From Pieris napi (Eukaryota; Arthropoda; Insecta; Lepidoptera; Pieridae): 64,000 bases of DNA. Positions within the stretch are counted from its first letter, which is position 1; every line of letters starts with the position of its first letter. The notes below the pieces were generated by a model that saw only the letters and a list, made by a program, of their open reading frames with translations, was not told the DNA's origin and searched no databases. A program made the position numbers and the translations under genes. Below are positions 12,599 through 25,300 of this stretch, piece by piece. The stretch is from positions 6,706,001 to 6,770,000 of the forward strand of contig NC_062236.1 in the NCBI RefSeq assembly GCF_905475465.1. The letters are read 5' to 3'.

Positions 12599-15500
12599 TG
12601 ATCAAACATTTATCTATGAATTCTCTGAGCGGTCTTTCTTCAAGTGCTATAGACAAAATTCAATTGCATGGCAATTAATTCATCACGTTTTGAGTAAGTG
12701 ATGTGTAATGTGGAAAGTATTAGTGGACCATTCTGAACAAGATGTGAATTTGACATTGATTTTTATTATTGGAACAAACAGATGACAATTTTGTAATTTA
12801 TTTATGTAAAGTGCATTAATGTGATAATTTGACTTATATGAGCAATAATAGTTTTTGTTGCCAATGTTACTATGGACGCCTCCATTGGTGAATATTCCTC
12901 GTGTTGCAATAACAATGACACTAAGCCTAAGATAAATGATTGCCGAGTTTTTATTGAATTTATGTGATTTTCTAAATAAATGTTTCTATTTTGAAATTAG
13001 GATTGAATGTATATATAGAGTTATGTTAATAAACATATGTCATCAGTTAAAGGTTGTTTCATTTTTAATGCTCAATATAATACTTATAACCTTTTTGCAT
13101 ATTGTTAATTTAACCATGATGCCAACATTTTTATTTCAAAAGAAAGCTTTAGTTTAGGCTTTGTTTAATTAAAATGATGTATTATCAGCAATAAACGTTT
13201 TTAATTCAATTTTTGTACAAATTCCTTATAACATGAATAGGAGACTTCTTGCCACAAGATAGCCTCATATTAATGCCATGACAGGCCTGAACAAAAGCTG
13301 TGTCTGAATAATTATATGTAAATTTATCTTTTTTGTGACTTAGTAAGGCACTAAGCAATTGACATCTGAAAAAACACGAGCAGGTACCAAAAATTCATTC
13401 AAGTCTAAAGGTGGGAACTGACCAAAGTTACGAGGTGTAATGTAGCATTCGCATCGAGCATGTTACGCTGTGTTCTAAAATCGGCGTAACATGCTCGCCA
13501 AAACTCTGTGCTCCACTTTCGCCGCCAGTGTTCACGAGATGTGATAGTGATAATGTTGATATCTTTCATTCTATTTAATTATTGTTTCATCCAAATTAAG
13601 AAGAAGAAAAAATGTTACTGGACATAAAACTTATGTAAAAACACAGGCGTATGAGGTGGTTTGTTATTGATTGCAATATTAAAAACCAAATGATTACTAG
13701 ACAGTATAAAACCTTTGTACGCAGGTCTCGATTTTGAAGAACTGTTGAATTTAATTGGACCAAAAGTACTTAAAAAAGACACAACTTATAGGAAATCATA
13801 ATCATGATCACTCGCGACGTGCGACGCGTAATTACTGAACCGCGTAACAGTCAAAGGATTCGCCAAAAAACCGACAGCCGGGTGGAGCACTCAAAGCGAG
13901 CAACGAGCGGCTCGTTGCTCGCTGGTTTCCCCGTAACACGACGTACTGACTGCACGAATGCTCGCTGTGTAACATTACATGTTACATTACACCTCGTAAC
14001 GTTGGTCAGTTCCCACCTTTATACAATAAAACTCAGATATACACAAATAATTTATTAAAATTGCAAGGCACCTTATTACCAACACATCGGTGGGATTTAT
14101 CACACATTATTTTTGACTAGCAAGTAAAAGCTTACATTATAATTATTTATTATAGTGTGCGTAACAACAACGATCACAGATTGAAAATACCAATCTTTTA
14201 TTATTCTAACAATTATACTAATTAAAACATTACTAGCCTTACACACACATGAGAACATGCTTCGATATTATTTTAAATTCCTCTTTTACGGCCCATGCCC
14301 ATAAACTAGCATAAAAAATATTCGATTTATTTTACTAATTTTTTTTTTGTGAAACCGTAACCTATTTCATCCAAGATTTCACAACACGGTGATAAAAATA
14401 TAATAGTTTAATCGCAAACTAAACCAAAAACTAAAATATTATGCCTAGTTGAACCGAGCATAAGTGACAGCGCACGATATTGCTGGTATAGAAAATAAAC
14501 AGAATACATACAATTTACATTCAATTCACAAATTAGCGTTAAATAGAAATGCGAAATTTCTATTCCATTGTTAATGCTGCTAAGATCTTTGAACTTGAAG
14601 TGTCATCACTATATATATTCTTGTTCTTATCTTAACATCTTCTTATACGTAAAAAAACAGAAAATATTATTCAGAGATTAATATTTTAAGTTTTTTTTAA
14701 ATAAGATATACTTACTGTACTGCAAACATGGACGGCATATAAAAGCGTGGACAAAGAAAGAATGTGGTAACAAACTGGTTTAGATAGTTAAAAGTAATCT
14801 TATGAAAACCATTGCACTACATAGTCAAAACAAAAACTCTTCAAACATAAAAATATTTTCTTAACAGAAAAAAAGTATTATAGTTTATCTAAAACGTGTT
14901 ATTACTCTTCAATTAGGCACATAGTGATCAGGTACCAATAAGGGACCGAAATATTTAAGACAAATTTATTTTTTTATGTTGTGTAGAATCTAGAGGCTCC
15001 GTTTTTTAATAATATCTAGCGTAATAATTAAGAGGGTATGCCGGCAAATAATGTGACCAGAATCATTAGATGAGCAGAAGTCGTTTTTGTTAGTTATACT
15101 TCTTTAGGCGCGTTATGAAAAAAGTGAAATTTTACGATACGCGCGCACCGTGACACAAAATTAACAGAATGAAGTTGGAAGATGCTACTGCATTGGACAT
15201 AAATTAAAAACAACATTCGAATAATAATAGAATTTATGTTACACGTAATGTAAGAGAATAATAATAACAATTTATTTATTACATTTTTCAAATGTAAACT
15301 GAACTTTATTCACTATAATGACTCCTTTTCCAGTCTTTGATTATTTAATTGTAATTAATTATTTGTATGCAATCAAAAACTATTTTTAATAATGCCAAAG
15401 AAGACTTCTTACGCGCGTACATAAGTACACGCACCCTTTTTTTTTAAATTATTTCTAAGTCAAATCGCGGCCTATTCCCCACGACGCAAATTCTGGCCAA

Positions 15501-15769
15501 GTTACGTGCCGAGACTAATACCTACTTATACAGCGAGCTGTTTTCGTCGATTATGTAAATTAATACTTATTATTATTTCTTTCTTAAGACACAAAACAAA
15601 TGAAAAAATAATATAACACCAAAATCGTTAAGCCTACTATTTTGATTGTCCCTTCGCATTATTCGTGCTAAACGCACTAAATAATATTGAGTAACATATG
15701 AAATAGCATAATTTTCTTAATCTACAGATAACCGGCAAAAATATAAAGTAACCAAGTTAAAATAACCAA
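12599..15769. other. fl(2)d 3' UTR and convergent intergenic region
   Basis: fl(2)d 3' UTR up to about 13200, then the MITE at 13408-14019. From 14020 to 15769 I see only AT-rich sequence between two convergent genes (part may be 3' UTR of the minus-strand gene). No further gene recognised. Confidence 0.5.
13408..14019. mobile_element. GC-richer MITE with AAGGTGGGAACTGACC ends and TA duplication
   Basis: Inverted ends of about 40 bp (AAGGTGGGAACTGACCAA, then GTTACGAGGTGTAATGT) are flanked by TA on both sides (13406-13407 and 14020-14021). The interior has smaller palindromes, for example GCGAGCAACGAGCGGCTCGT at about 13897, and is visibly richer in CpG than its surroundings. No transposase is encoded. 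Confidence 0.7.
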
Positions 15770-18700
15770 TCACTTACGGCTATTCCCCTTGGACCCAAAA
15801 TTATCCCCACCCGCGTGCACGTCAGTCGCTTGATACTTTATCAACTTGTCATCAGCTGTTCTTACCCGTTCCTGAAGAATTTCCACAGTGCGATTTAGCA
15901 GTTTAATTTCTTCTTGTAGAGGGTACAGTTGCATGTTCATCTGCATTAGCTCTTTTTCATGAGCCAATTGTAGTGTATGGAGCTGTTGATAAAAATAAAT
16001 TGTGACAAATGGTTTATACGCAACAAGGTTTAGACATTCAATCCAATGTATCCTATCCACTTCAATCTAGACTATCTAGTATCTAAAATAATAATAACTT
16101 AAATGACATCGAAACATCATGTTTTTAACCTAACGCTACACGAATTGGTATGGAAATGGCCACGTGACGAATCGTGAGCTAATGTCAAACAATACTTAAA
16201 TACAAATTCTGTATAGTGATTTTGTCTCAAGCCCCTTGTATATTGCATTTGTTATTCGTTTGCCCCCAAATTGTGGCATTAAGAGCAGTCTCAACATTGA
16301 TACAAGTTGTAAAATCTTTGCTTAGCTTGTTATCAATGTGTTTATGTTCTAAAATCTAATTGTCTAAAGTCCAATTCTGCAAATAAAGAGAACTCTGTTT
16401 AGCATTTAAAAATTAATTGACAATTCACTTCTTTAGACGATAACCTAACCGCGCAGTAAGCAGTCAAGTATATCTAACTCATGCGGTATACAAGAACACT
16501 AGATCTAGTACATACGTCGTCCAAGTTCTACAGCGCTATTTGGTTACTTAGTTGACAAACTGGATACAAATAAATTTGGTTCATTTTGACCGTGATGGTA
16601 CAACGAAAACATTTTATACGATTATCCTGAATCAATGTTGAGTCACATTGATAGACACGTTTTATGGCAACAAGGAAAACAAAATAAACAGAGAAAAATA
16701 ATGTAGACAAATATATAGCTGGAGGCTGACAAATCGCAGACTTGCCAAAATCTTGAAACTAGTGATATCGATAAAGTATTTATAAAACAATGTTTGAATT
16801 AGAAATATTTGACGATTAAAAGTTAAATAATATTAAAAAAAAATTAGTAATATTGATTGCAATACATCAGAGATTGTTTACAGTGGTATTCAAGTTTTAT
16901 TTTCCAAAATATGTAGTAGTCATAAAATAACAAATAATACTTACATCTTGAATACGTTTCTTTTTCAACATAATTAGGTCTTCATTAGTCCTTTTTAAAG
17001 ATGCGAGAAGACCCACCCTTTCTTCCATCAGGGCTTCCTTCTGCTTTCTTACATCTGATATTTCAGCTTCCATCTCATGAGTCACTTTAAGCATCACACT
17101 CTCAGCCGACTTAGCTGGTCTACATGTATTTTTCTTTTGCGGGTTTAAATTCATTAAAACTGAAACAAAGGGAAAATTTAAGACAGCGTCGGGGCTTCGC
17201 AATTAGATTCAAACTTATACTAAAAAAAACTAGAGTCTGGCTAATGAAAGAAGATAACGAAAAGGCGCGGCAAATTCAAAAAAAATTAGTATGGTATCCC
17301 TAAAAGTTTGATAATTTATATAGTTTTGTGGATTAAACTTACTTGATACTTGATTTTATTTTATTATTTTTTTATATTGATAGTGACGTATTTAGTCTTT
17401 TACTATTGATACTTAAAATGACTAGCGTTGCATGCAAAACTAAAACTATAATTATTATACAACACAACTTTATTCGGAATAATCAGAATCCAAAAAATCA
17501 ATATGCATAGATTCATCAGAGTCATTGCTGTTATCACTGTCTCTCACATTGATTATGAAACTTTCTAAATGTTTAGGCTATTATACACGTTAACTATTCG
17601 GAAAAAATATGTAATAGAAATAAAAATGAGTAATTGCATGAAGTATCAAGACAATAAATCAAACTAATCTAAGAAATTCAATGACATTCTGTGTTTCCAT
17701 CCGAAAGCTTTCAAATAATTGAATTATCTTCTTTCATTAGCCAGACTCTACTTTTACTAAAAAAAAGGGATGTAATGTGTCAGACTATAGCAGAAAATTT
17801 CGGGTAAGTATATTTTGCCATTTAACAATATGAAAAAACTAAGAATATTCTCTTCAAAAAGACATGGTTCTTTTTAATAACATTAATTACTTGAAAAAAA
17901 TAAATAATAGTTATCTACGTTCCACCTACTTTCTTTTTCCTTTTGCAGATTTCTCAAATTCTTTCTTAGCTCTTCCGATTCCCGGTTAATTTTAGAAATT
18001 GTTCGTTGTTTCGCTGTTAGTTCAGTCTGTAATCCCTTTATAGTAGCAATGAGGTAGCTGTCTTCTTTTAGTCTGTTAAAAATTAAGGCTGAATTCTGGG
18101 TTAATCTACTAACGGCTGACGATGCTCTGTCAGCCTTTAAAAAAGTTTGTGTCCCAACCGTATGTTGATTTTTTTGGACAGTTTGGACGGCAATGTCTTG
18201 TAAATTAACTCTATTAATTTTATTTTTCAAGTCGTTATTGGTTTTTTTGTCATCCATTAGCTGTCTCTCTACGTCGACTATATGATTCTCGTATTTCTGT
18301 TTCATGTCGGTAAACTTTTCTTGAAGGGTCATTAAAACCTGGTGAAAATGCGTTTCTTTGTCTTTCAATTCTTTTTCTAATCTCAATATACGATCTTCTA
18401 ACAATTTCTTTTTGTTGTCGTCGACTGTGGATGATTTTGATGCAACTGTAAAAGCATAATCGTTATCAATGCAATAATGTGTACCTACCGTTACTCATAA
18501 AATGGTTATTAAACACACATATTTAAAATATTCGGTTTACATATTTTAACACCTGAGAATTTTAAGAATGTATTTATATATAGAGTGGAATTTTTAAACA
18601 TCACCTGGAAAATAAGTAACCTAAAAACTGTAGACTACTTATTTTATATAAACGGTAAATTATTTAAAAAGAATGGGAACCTTCAAATTAATTGAAGCAA

Positions 18701-21547
18701 ATATACTTTACACACGGAAAACGAGCTGTAGAGCAAGATCCCAGGGCCGCCAGACGTCACGTATTTTCTGACGGATGAAATGTGAACAATTGGGTAGTGT
18801 TAGTATGTACTATGATCGTATGCCTACCTGCTAGCTTGGTCAAACGGCCAATTTCCAGGTATCAGGTAATCAAGGTACACAAAAACATTACTTACTTCAC
18901 GTAAATTCTCATGGCTGATTTTTATATATGTTTTCGAGTGTATAGTTAGAAATAAATTGTCAATACTCCCAGACACTTTCCGTCGGCCATATTGCTTAAC
19001 AGACGCTTTAAGGGTCTCAAAATAATTAGTCAACTTCACGTAAATTCTGACGCTCCATTTTTATATATGTTCATCCGACAACTATTATAAAAGCTTTGAC
19101 AAGAAGACAGACCGATCCAAGGGGCCAATCATCCCCTAAACTAAATTTTAATATCTCTATGAGTGGGAGAGCATTATCTACGCGCATGAGACTGAGTGAG
19201 ACCGACTGCGCTGTTAAAGCCATGAAAATTACTTGAAAAATTATTATTATTCAAAAAGGGCAAGCAAAAGCCGTTTAATATTTTGAAGAAAAATGAAGAG
19301 TACCAACAAGCATTTCACCCTTTTGGTACGTTGGATTTTGTTGGTGATGTAGATGAAGAAGAACGTGTATTCAACATAATACAAAAATTTATCTGTGATG
19401 TTTACAACGTTCCTGGAATAATTGATGTAGATGCTGCCAGACTACAGTTGTTTATCATTTACATACATGGTATCTGATATAAATGAAGAATTCAATCGAA
19501 AGAATTTAAGAAACTTCGATGCCAGTAACTTACCACCTTGTAAAAGTGAGCTTTGGCAACAGTTTCGACGGGCTAGCTTTGGAACAATGCAAGTATGAAG
19601 ATGATGAATATTTTCAACCCCGAAAACAATGGCTGGACACTACAAGATGGTAAATATGATTTTCATTGGTTCGATGGAGATCAATTACCGGGTTTTGTCA
19701 GTGAGTCGCTGGAAGAACAATCAGGTAAATTATTTTCGTTTCTCATATTATTTGTATCTTTTTAGCTTTTTCAGACCTTCGTTGTTTAACTTGTTTTTTA
19801 CAGAGGAAGAAAATAAGGATAATGCTGATGATGACGATCACGATTTAGATATTCAATTTCAAGATTGATATTTGATGATGATGATAATGAAGATTAAAAG
19901 CCACTGTTAAGAAATATTGAAGAATTAATATTTTTCCACTTTGTTTCCAAATTTCCAATAAATAATTAATTAAAAAAATTGCTGCTATTTAAATATAAGT
20001 GGTATTTTAAAAAAAAATTTTTTAGTTCTAATTAATAAATTGACAAAAAAAAATGTCGGCTAACTTTAGTATTATTTATTGTGTCAATTTTTTTCTTATT
20101 TTTGTTGCTATAATTTACTTGTCAACAAAAGTTCTAAAAATTATAAAATATCTGTTCAAGTAATTTTCATGGCTTTAACAGCGCAGTCGGTCTCACTCAG
20201 TCTCATGCGCGTAGATAATGCTCTCCCACTCATAGAGATATTAAAATTTAGTTTAGGGGATGATTGGCCCCTTGGATCGGTCTGTCTTCTTGTCAAAGCT
20301 TTTATAATAGTTGTCGGATGAACATATATAAAAATGGAGCGTCAGAATTTACGTGAAGTTGACTAATTATTTTGAGACCCTTAAAGCGTCTGTTAAGCAA
20401 TATGGCCGACGGAAAGTGTCTGGGAGTATTGACAATTTATTTCTAACTATACACTCGAAAACATATATAAAAATCAGCCATGAGAATTTACGTGAAGTAA
20501 GTAATGTTTTTGTGTACCTTGATTACCTGATACCTGGAAATTGGCCGTTTGACCAAGCTAGCAGGTAGGCATACGATCATAGTACATACTAACACTACCC
20601 AATCGTCCACATTTCATCCGTCAGAAAATACGTGACGTCTGGCGGCCCTGGGATCTTGGACCACTGGTTATAATACGAAAACATGTACTTCAATCAAACC
20701 AATCAAAGTTAAATCAAATCTTTCTAATGTACCTTACATGTATATGGTAAATTTAAAAAAAATGGTGTTGACTTATTTTAATTAGAAGAAAAGATATGAA
20801 ATATATTGCTGTTCAATGTTAAGGCGACTACTGATGAACAGTATATACATATTACATATATAGTTAATATAGGTACATATATGCATAGCTGATGGGAGAA
20901 CACGGGTCAAATTTTTTTTATAAAAATATAGTACACGCAACTATGTATATTGTGCACTAATTTCCAGTAAAATATTACAAATTGCAATTACCAATTAACG
21001 CGGAAACAGAGTCCGGATGTTTCCTCCTTAATATCAACTCCATTTCCTTAACCTGCCTTTGCAAGTCCTGTATAATCATTGCATCTTTCTCGCGTTGGAT
21101 ACTAAAGTTCTTTCTTTCATTCTTCTCCTTGTTTAACTCAACCAATGCACTTTGCTCATTTTGCTTATAATTTTTAAGTTCAGTTTCTCTATTGTTGTAT
21201 TCCTTTGCAAGCCGATTTACGAATTTCTCGCATTCAACTAATTTAAATTCCGCCACATGTTTATCTTCTTCTAATTGCCTTACTATGTTCTTTAACGCCT
21301 TGCAATCGTCTACAAGTTGTACGTTTAATAATTCAAGACTTTTCACTCTTTCATTTGTATCCTTTAGCTCTTCCAACTGCTGATCGTGTTTACAATTAAG
21401 TTTTTTCGGCGTACCAGACGTCAGCCGAGCTACTTTCGCGGCTTCTTTTTTCTTAGAATCTATTACTCCTGCGGAGAAAGGTCTTGTTTTCGACTTACGT
21501 CGACTATCAATATTGTCTTTCCCATTTCGCCTAACTCCTGGGCTGAC
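15770..21547 (-). CDS. CEP162: CEP162-like centrosomal coiled-coil protein (5' exons not found)
   Basis: Reading the minus strand, exons 20992-21547, 17930-18445, 16945-17159 and 15770-15982 join in frame (phases 1, 1, 0) into about 499 residues of nearly continuous coiled coil. The block LILRRKHPDSVSALI at the first junction matches the remembered LKRRHPNSLPALI motif of CEP162, a microtubule-binding protein at the distal centriole and axoneme that helps build the ciliary transition zone. The downstream order (coiled coil, then RVGLLASLKRTNEDL and QLYPLQEEIKLLNRTVEIL) also fits. The first exon begins after a splice acceptor, so the N-terminus lies on unidentified exons, perhaps beyond the carboxypeptidase gene. 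The stop TGA at 15770 overlaps a good donor (CC|GTAAGT), so the true 3' end could be further left. Introns hold the elements at 17233-17748 and 18734-20658. Confidence 0.6.
17233..17748 (-). mobile_element. TIR element with TA duplication and acidic C-terminal ORF remnant
   Basis: Perfect inverted ends GAGTCTGGCTAATGAAAGAA (continuing GATA) are flanked by TA on both sides (17231-17232 and 17749-17750). On the minus strand a short frame ends ESMHIDFLDSDYSE and stops at about 17470, inside the element, following a run of DSDNSNDSD. This looks like the acidic tail of a lost transposase. It lies in an intron of the CEP162-like gene. Confidence 0.7.
18734..20658 (+). mobile_element. Foldback transposon with about 504-bp near-identical arms
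   Basis: 18734-19237 and 20155-20658 are inverted copies that look identical over nearly their whole length; a 71-residue frame is the same in both arms (18824-19039 minus, 20353-20568 plus). The outer bases are CAAGATCCCAGGG. The centre encodes a broken protein (see 19283-19868). No target duplication is obvious. It sits in an intron of the CEP162-like gene. The AAGATCCC ends and the ORF motif link it to 5025-7377. Confidence 0.85.
19283..19868 (+). pseudogene. Broken transposon protein in the foldback centre
   Basis: Pieces in shifting frames read QQAFHPFGTLDFVGDVDEEE, KFICDVYNVPG, then FNRKNLRNFDASNLPPCKSE, LWQQF, and finally NPENNGWTLQDGKYDFHWF, DGDQLPGFVSESLEEQ and an acidic end DDDDHDLDIQFQD (stop at about 19866). 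At least one in-frame stop (about 19476) and a frameshift break it. Similar proteins are, from memory, common in insect genomes next to transposons; I cannot name the superfamily, and no DDE triad is visible. Confidence 0.55.
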
Positions 21548-22305
21548 CTACAATGTAATAGAACATACTAAATGAATGTTTTTATAAAATTATGCTTTAA
21601 AATGTAGGCCATTGACTCGCTCGAGCGGTAACTGTAAAAATAAAAGCCTATAGCGATTGGTGCTGGATAATCGGAGAAAATCGTGTTTACAGTAAACAGT
21701 GTCGTTATTAAATAACTGCAACTCGATGGCAATGACCGGTAAAAGCGGACGAAGCTGCAAATCTGGTTCCTAAATAAATATAACTGTTAGACAATTCCTC
21801 CAATCGGATTAAAATCGATAATGATTATTTTGTCTTTCCGATAAACGATGATTTAAAATAGCTTTGTTTGATAAAAAAACAAAAATGTGTTTGAAATTAG
21901 ATATGTTTAAGTTACTGCACCAATTTAGAACATGGAAAACATAATTAAAAAGCCTTGTGACCACCAAACTTTGGCGGGAAATATTACCCTACAACATATC
22001 ATCCATCATTAATTTAATTGACGGGCATATATTATAAAAATCTCGAACATGTTTTCTAACAGGAAACTACTGTGCTTTATTATTTTTGTCTGTAAGTAGT
22101 TGTGTTTGCATATTCATAAATCGGCAAATTTCCCTTGTATTAATCACTATAAAACTGGTCCTTATACCGAGTCATACATACAAAAATAAGTACAATATTT
22201 ACAAATAGGTATGTGGCTCTTATGCCGCTTTCATAGTTTTACGCGATATCAAGTTCATGAACACTAAATTCAAAACACGCATTTGATTGCACAATGTATC
22301 AAAGC

Positions 22306-22345
22306 TTTAAAAGGGTGTTGCATAGCTGGGACTTCCTTGGTCAGT
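22306..22345 (+). promoter_or_regulatory. Core promoter of the carboxypeptidase gene (TATA-like box and TCAGT initiator)
   Basis: TTTAAAAGG at 22306-22314 and the arthropod initiator TCAGT at 22341-22345 are about 37 bp apart, and the start codon follows at 22354. This gives a very short 5' leader, common in highly expressed digestive enzyme genes. Inferred from motif spacing only. Confidence 0.5.
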
Positions 22346-22353
22346 CAGTAGCC

Positions 22354-25300
22354 ATGGAGTTGTGGCACAGATTGGTCGCGTTTCTAGCGGTCACCACCGC
22401 GGTATTTGCTACTCCTCTCCTCAACGAACTTCCACCAGGAAAGGGTATGTATTTAAAATTTAATAAGGAATAAAAAATCGATTTTAAGATTATTTATATA
22501 CCATCTTTTTATATCATCTCGTTGCATTTAGCAGCATGTTGCATGTTTAATTATAATATGTAAAGGAAAATTCTTTGAGTAACAAAAGTATTATATAGTC
22601 ATTAAAGAATATGGAAGGAATTAATTTAAATACAAATCCTTTAAGATTTATATTGATGAAATTGGTTTTGAATTTGTTTTACAGTGTTTATTTTAATAAT
22701 ATAAAAGCATAATTATAATTGTGTATCTAATACATAAATAATATACATCACAAATCAATAAAATCACGTTTTTCCCTTTTCACCATTATTTACTGATATA
22801 CTCGTATGTTTGTACATAAGAAGACCGGAACTTGGAAACGTATGCATTTTCCTCATAAGTAAAAACGTGAGTAAAATCTAATATTGAAAATTGCGGAAAT
22901 CACTGTACTGTTTTGATTCACACTTGGAATACTAAATAAAAAATATAATTTAATAAAATATAAATTTATCTTCATGGATCTCCCGTGAACCTCAAACTCT
23001 TAAACGGTTAAACTCAAATTCTCTACAATTATAAAAAACTAAAACTCTATGTGCTATCTTGGTCGCAATTTGTAAAGGCTGCTTTTAAGAAATAACGGTT
23101 TTACTTAAGAACAATTCTACTAAAGATATCAAGTATAAGCCAACCTGTCCGATATAACTGTTAAACCGGACAAGATCGAGTTAAGCACAAATGAAAACAG
23201 AACCTTGGCCAGAGAAAGTCATTAACATGTTACAAGGAACGAGCCCCGCATTCTAATTAACAATCCCATTACCAATTCACACAACATACCGTAAAGCAAA
23301 AAGCATACTGTTAAATACACGCAATAAATCAATCGAAAGTAAAACTTTCTTGTTACTTAAATTATTCATTCTAACCAAATTAATTTACAGTCACTTTCAC
23401 GTATAATAGGCCAATGAATGAAAAATGTGTGTAAATACTTCATAATGAGCAGTGTTGGCCTAGTGGCTTCAGCGTTCGACTCTCATACCTGAGGTCGTAG
23501 GTTCGATCCCCGGCTGTACACCAATGGACTTTCTTTCTATGTGCGCATTTAACATTTGCTCGAACGGTGAAGGAAAACATCGTGTGGACCGACATGTCTT
23601 AGACACAAAAATTCGACGGTGTGTGTCAGGCACTGGAGGCTGATCACCTCTTTATAAGATTAAAAAATGATCATGAAACAGATTCCGAAATCTGAGGCCA
23701 AGACCTAAAGAGGTTGATGATTTATTTTATTTAAATACTTCATAAAAATTACCTAAAAACAATGTATATTATTTAAGATTGTTATATGTATATAATTAAC
23801 GTTTTAAATAAATATTCTAGAATGGCCAGAACGTTTGTCTGTCAAGCAACCTTTCGAGCCAGAGAAACCAACAGAAAGCCCAGAATATTATTCAACTTTT
23901 TCATCAGATCTCGCATTCGATGAAAAACCTTCAGAAAACATAAATGAAGTATTACCAGCGTTGAACGAAAAAGTAGAAAATATAGAGGCAGCTGACAGGA
24001 GTACTTCAACTGGTACTAATGTTGAAAAATCAGAAACCATAAATGAAAACTTGCCACAAGTAAACGAGAAAGCCGATCAAAAGAGAGAAACAAATGAATC
24101 CCAAAAAGACGTTTTAGGCGTTGCTAAGGATGCTGAGAAAGAAAATAAGGTAAACTACTCAGGGGCTCAAGTGTGGAAGGTCTCAACTGAGGACAGTAGA
24201 GTTCGCACAGTCATTGGGCGCCTACGAAGGAGAAACTGTAAGTACATACTAAAAGCAAAAAAAAAATTACTTCTATATTTATACTGTTACTGAATAAAAA
24301 ACTAAATCGCGTTTTTAACCGTGTTAATTTGCACTTCTATGCATGTTGTACAACAAAAGGCATAGCTGCTGTATTCAAACTGAATGGACTGAACAATGCT
24401 TGTGACATTAATTATTGTCTAGAAAGCGTACTAATTTGTTTTTCTAGATTTACTGTCTTCCTTAAGGCTGTATATATGTGCTAGTTTCAAATTACTGTGT
24501 ACGGTGTAAAAAAACATTCAAGGGTGTTATTATTATTTCAGTAATCGCCACATGGTCCGGAAACCACTCTTACGTAGACGTTTTTGTCAAGCCCCATGCC
24601 GTGGAGAACGTAACAAGGGCTTTCAAAAGGGAAAATATAGAATATGACATCATCATCGATGATCTACAAAAGCGAATCGACGAAGAAAACCCTCCACTAG
24701 ACCAAAACGAAATCGAATTGCAGGATAGAAGAGGTTAATAATTGTACTTCATAATAATTATTATTGGAGACTTGAGATCATAATTTATTTGTGTGTTTAA
24801 GGTTTCTAGCATCTCATAACAAACAAACCAGCCACCGAAAAGATTATCAACATCGTAATCTACAAAACTTTAATTTGCACATATCAAGCATCCTGTCCGC
24901 TTGTTTTGTATGATTAAATTACATAAAAAACCTAGTTTTCCAGAGTTATGTGGTCTTGTTACAGCGAAATCTTACAAATTTTGGCGTTACAGGGCCAATC
25001 GCCGGAAATTAGGGTATTTAGGTGTCTACATGGGCTATAATGCAATAGAGATGCCAAAGGAATACTGGCCATATGCCAACTGGGGTTCGTTATTGAATAA
25101 AAAGCAACGCAATATTTGTACTAATGTCTAATTGTTCGTTATTAATAGAGACGTTTGTCTTAATGTGTGTCGTAGAGTTAGTAAATAACGTGAAAGGTGG
25201 ATGTGCAAAAACGTTTTCAAATTAAATATTTTAAAAGGTCAAGGGCGATATGGTAACAAGGATTAAACTGCCTACACGAATCCGTGTTAAACTATATGCT

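Noticed and set aside
18824..20568. Two identical 71-residue frames on opposite strands
   Set aside because: They are mirror copies in the arms of a foldback transposon, not a duplicated gene.
23456..23515. Possible tRNA gene (A and B boxes)
   Set aside because: The boxes belong to a SINE head with 13-bp target duplications; no complete tRNA fold is present.
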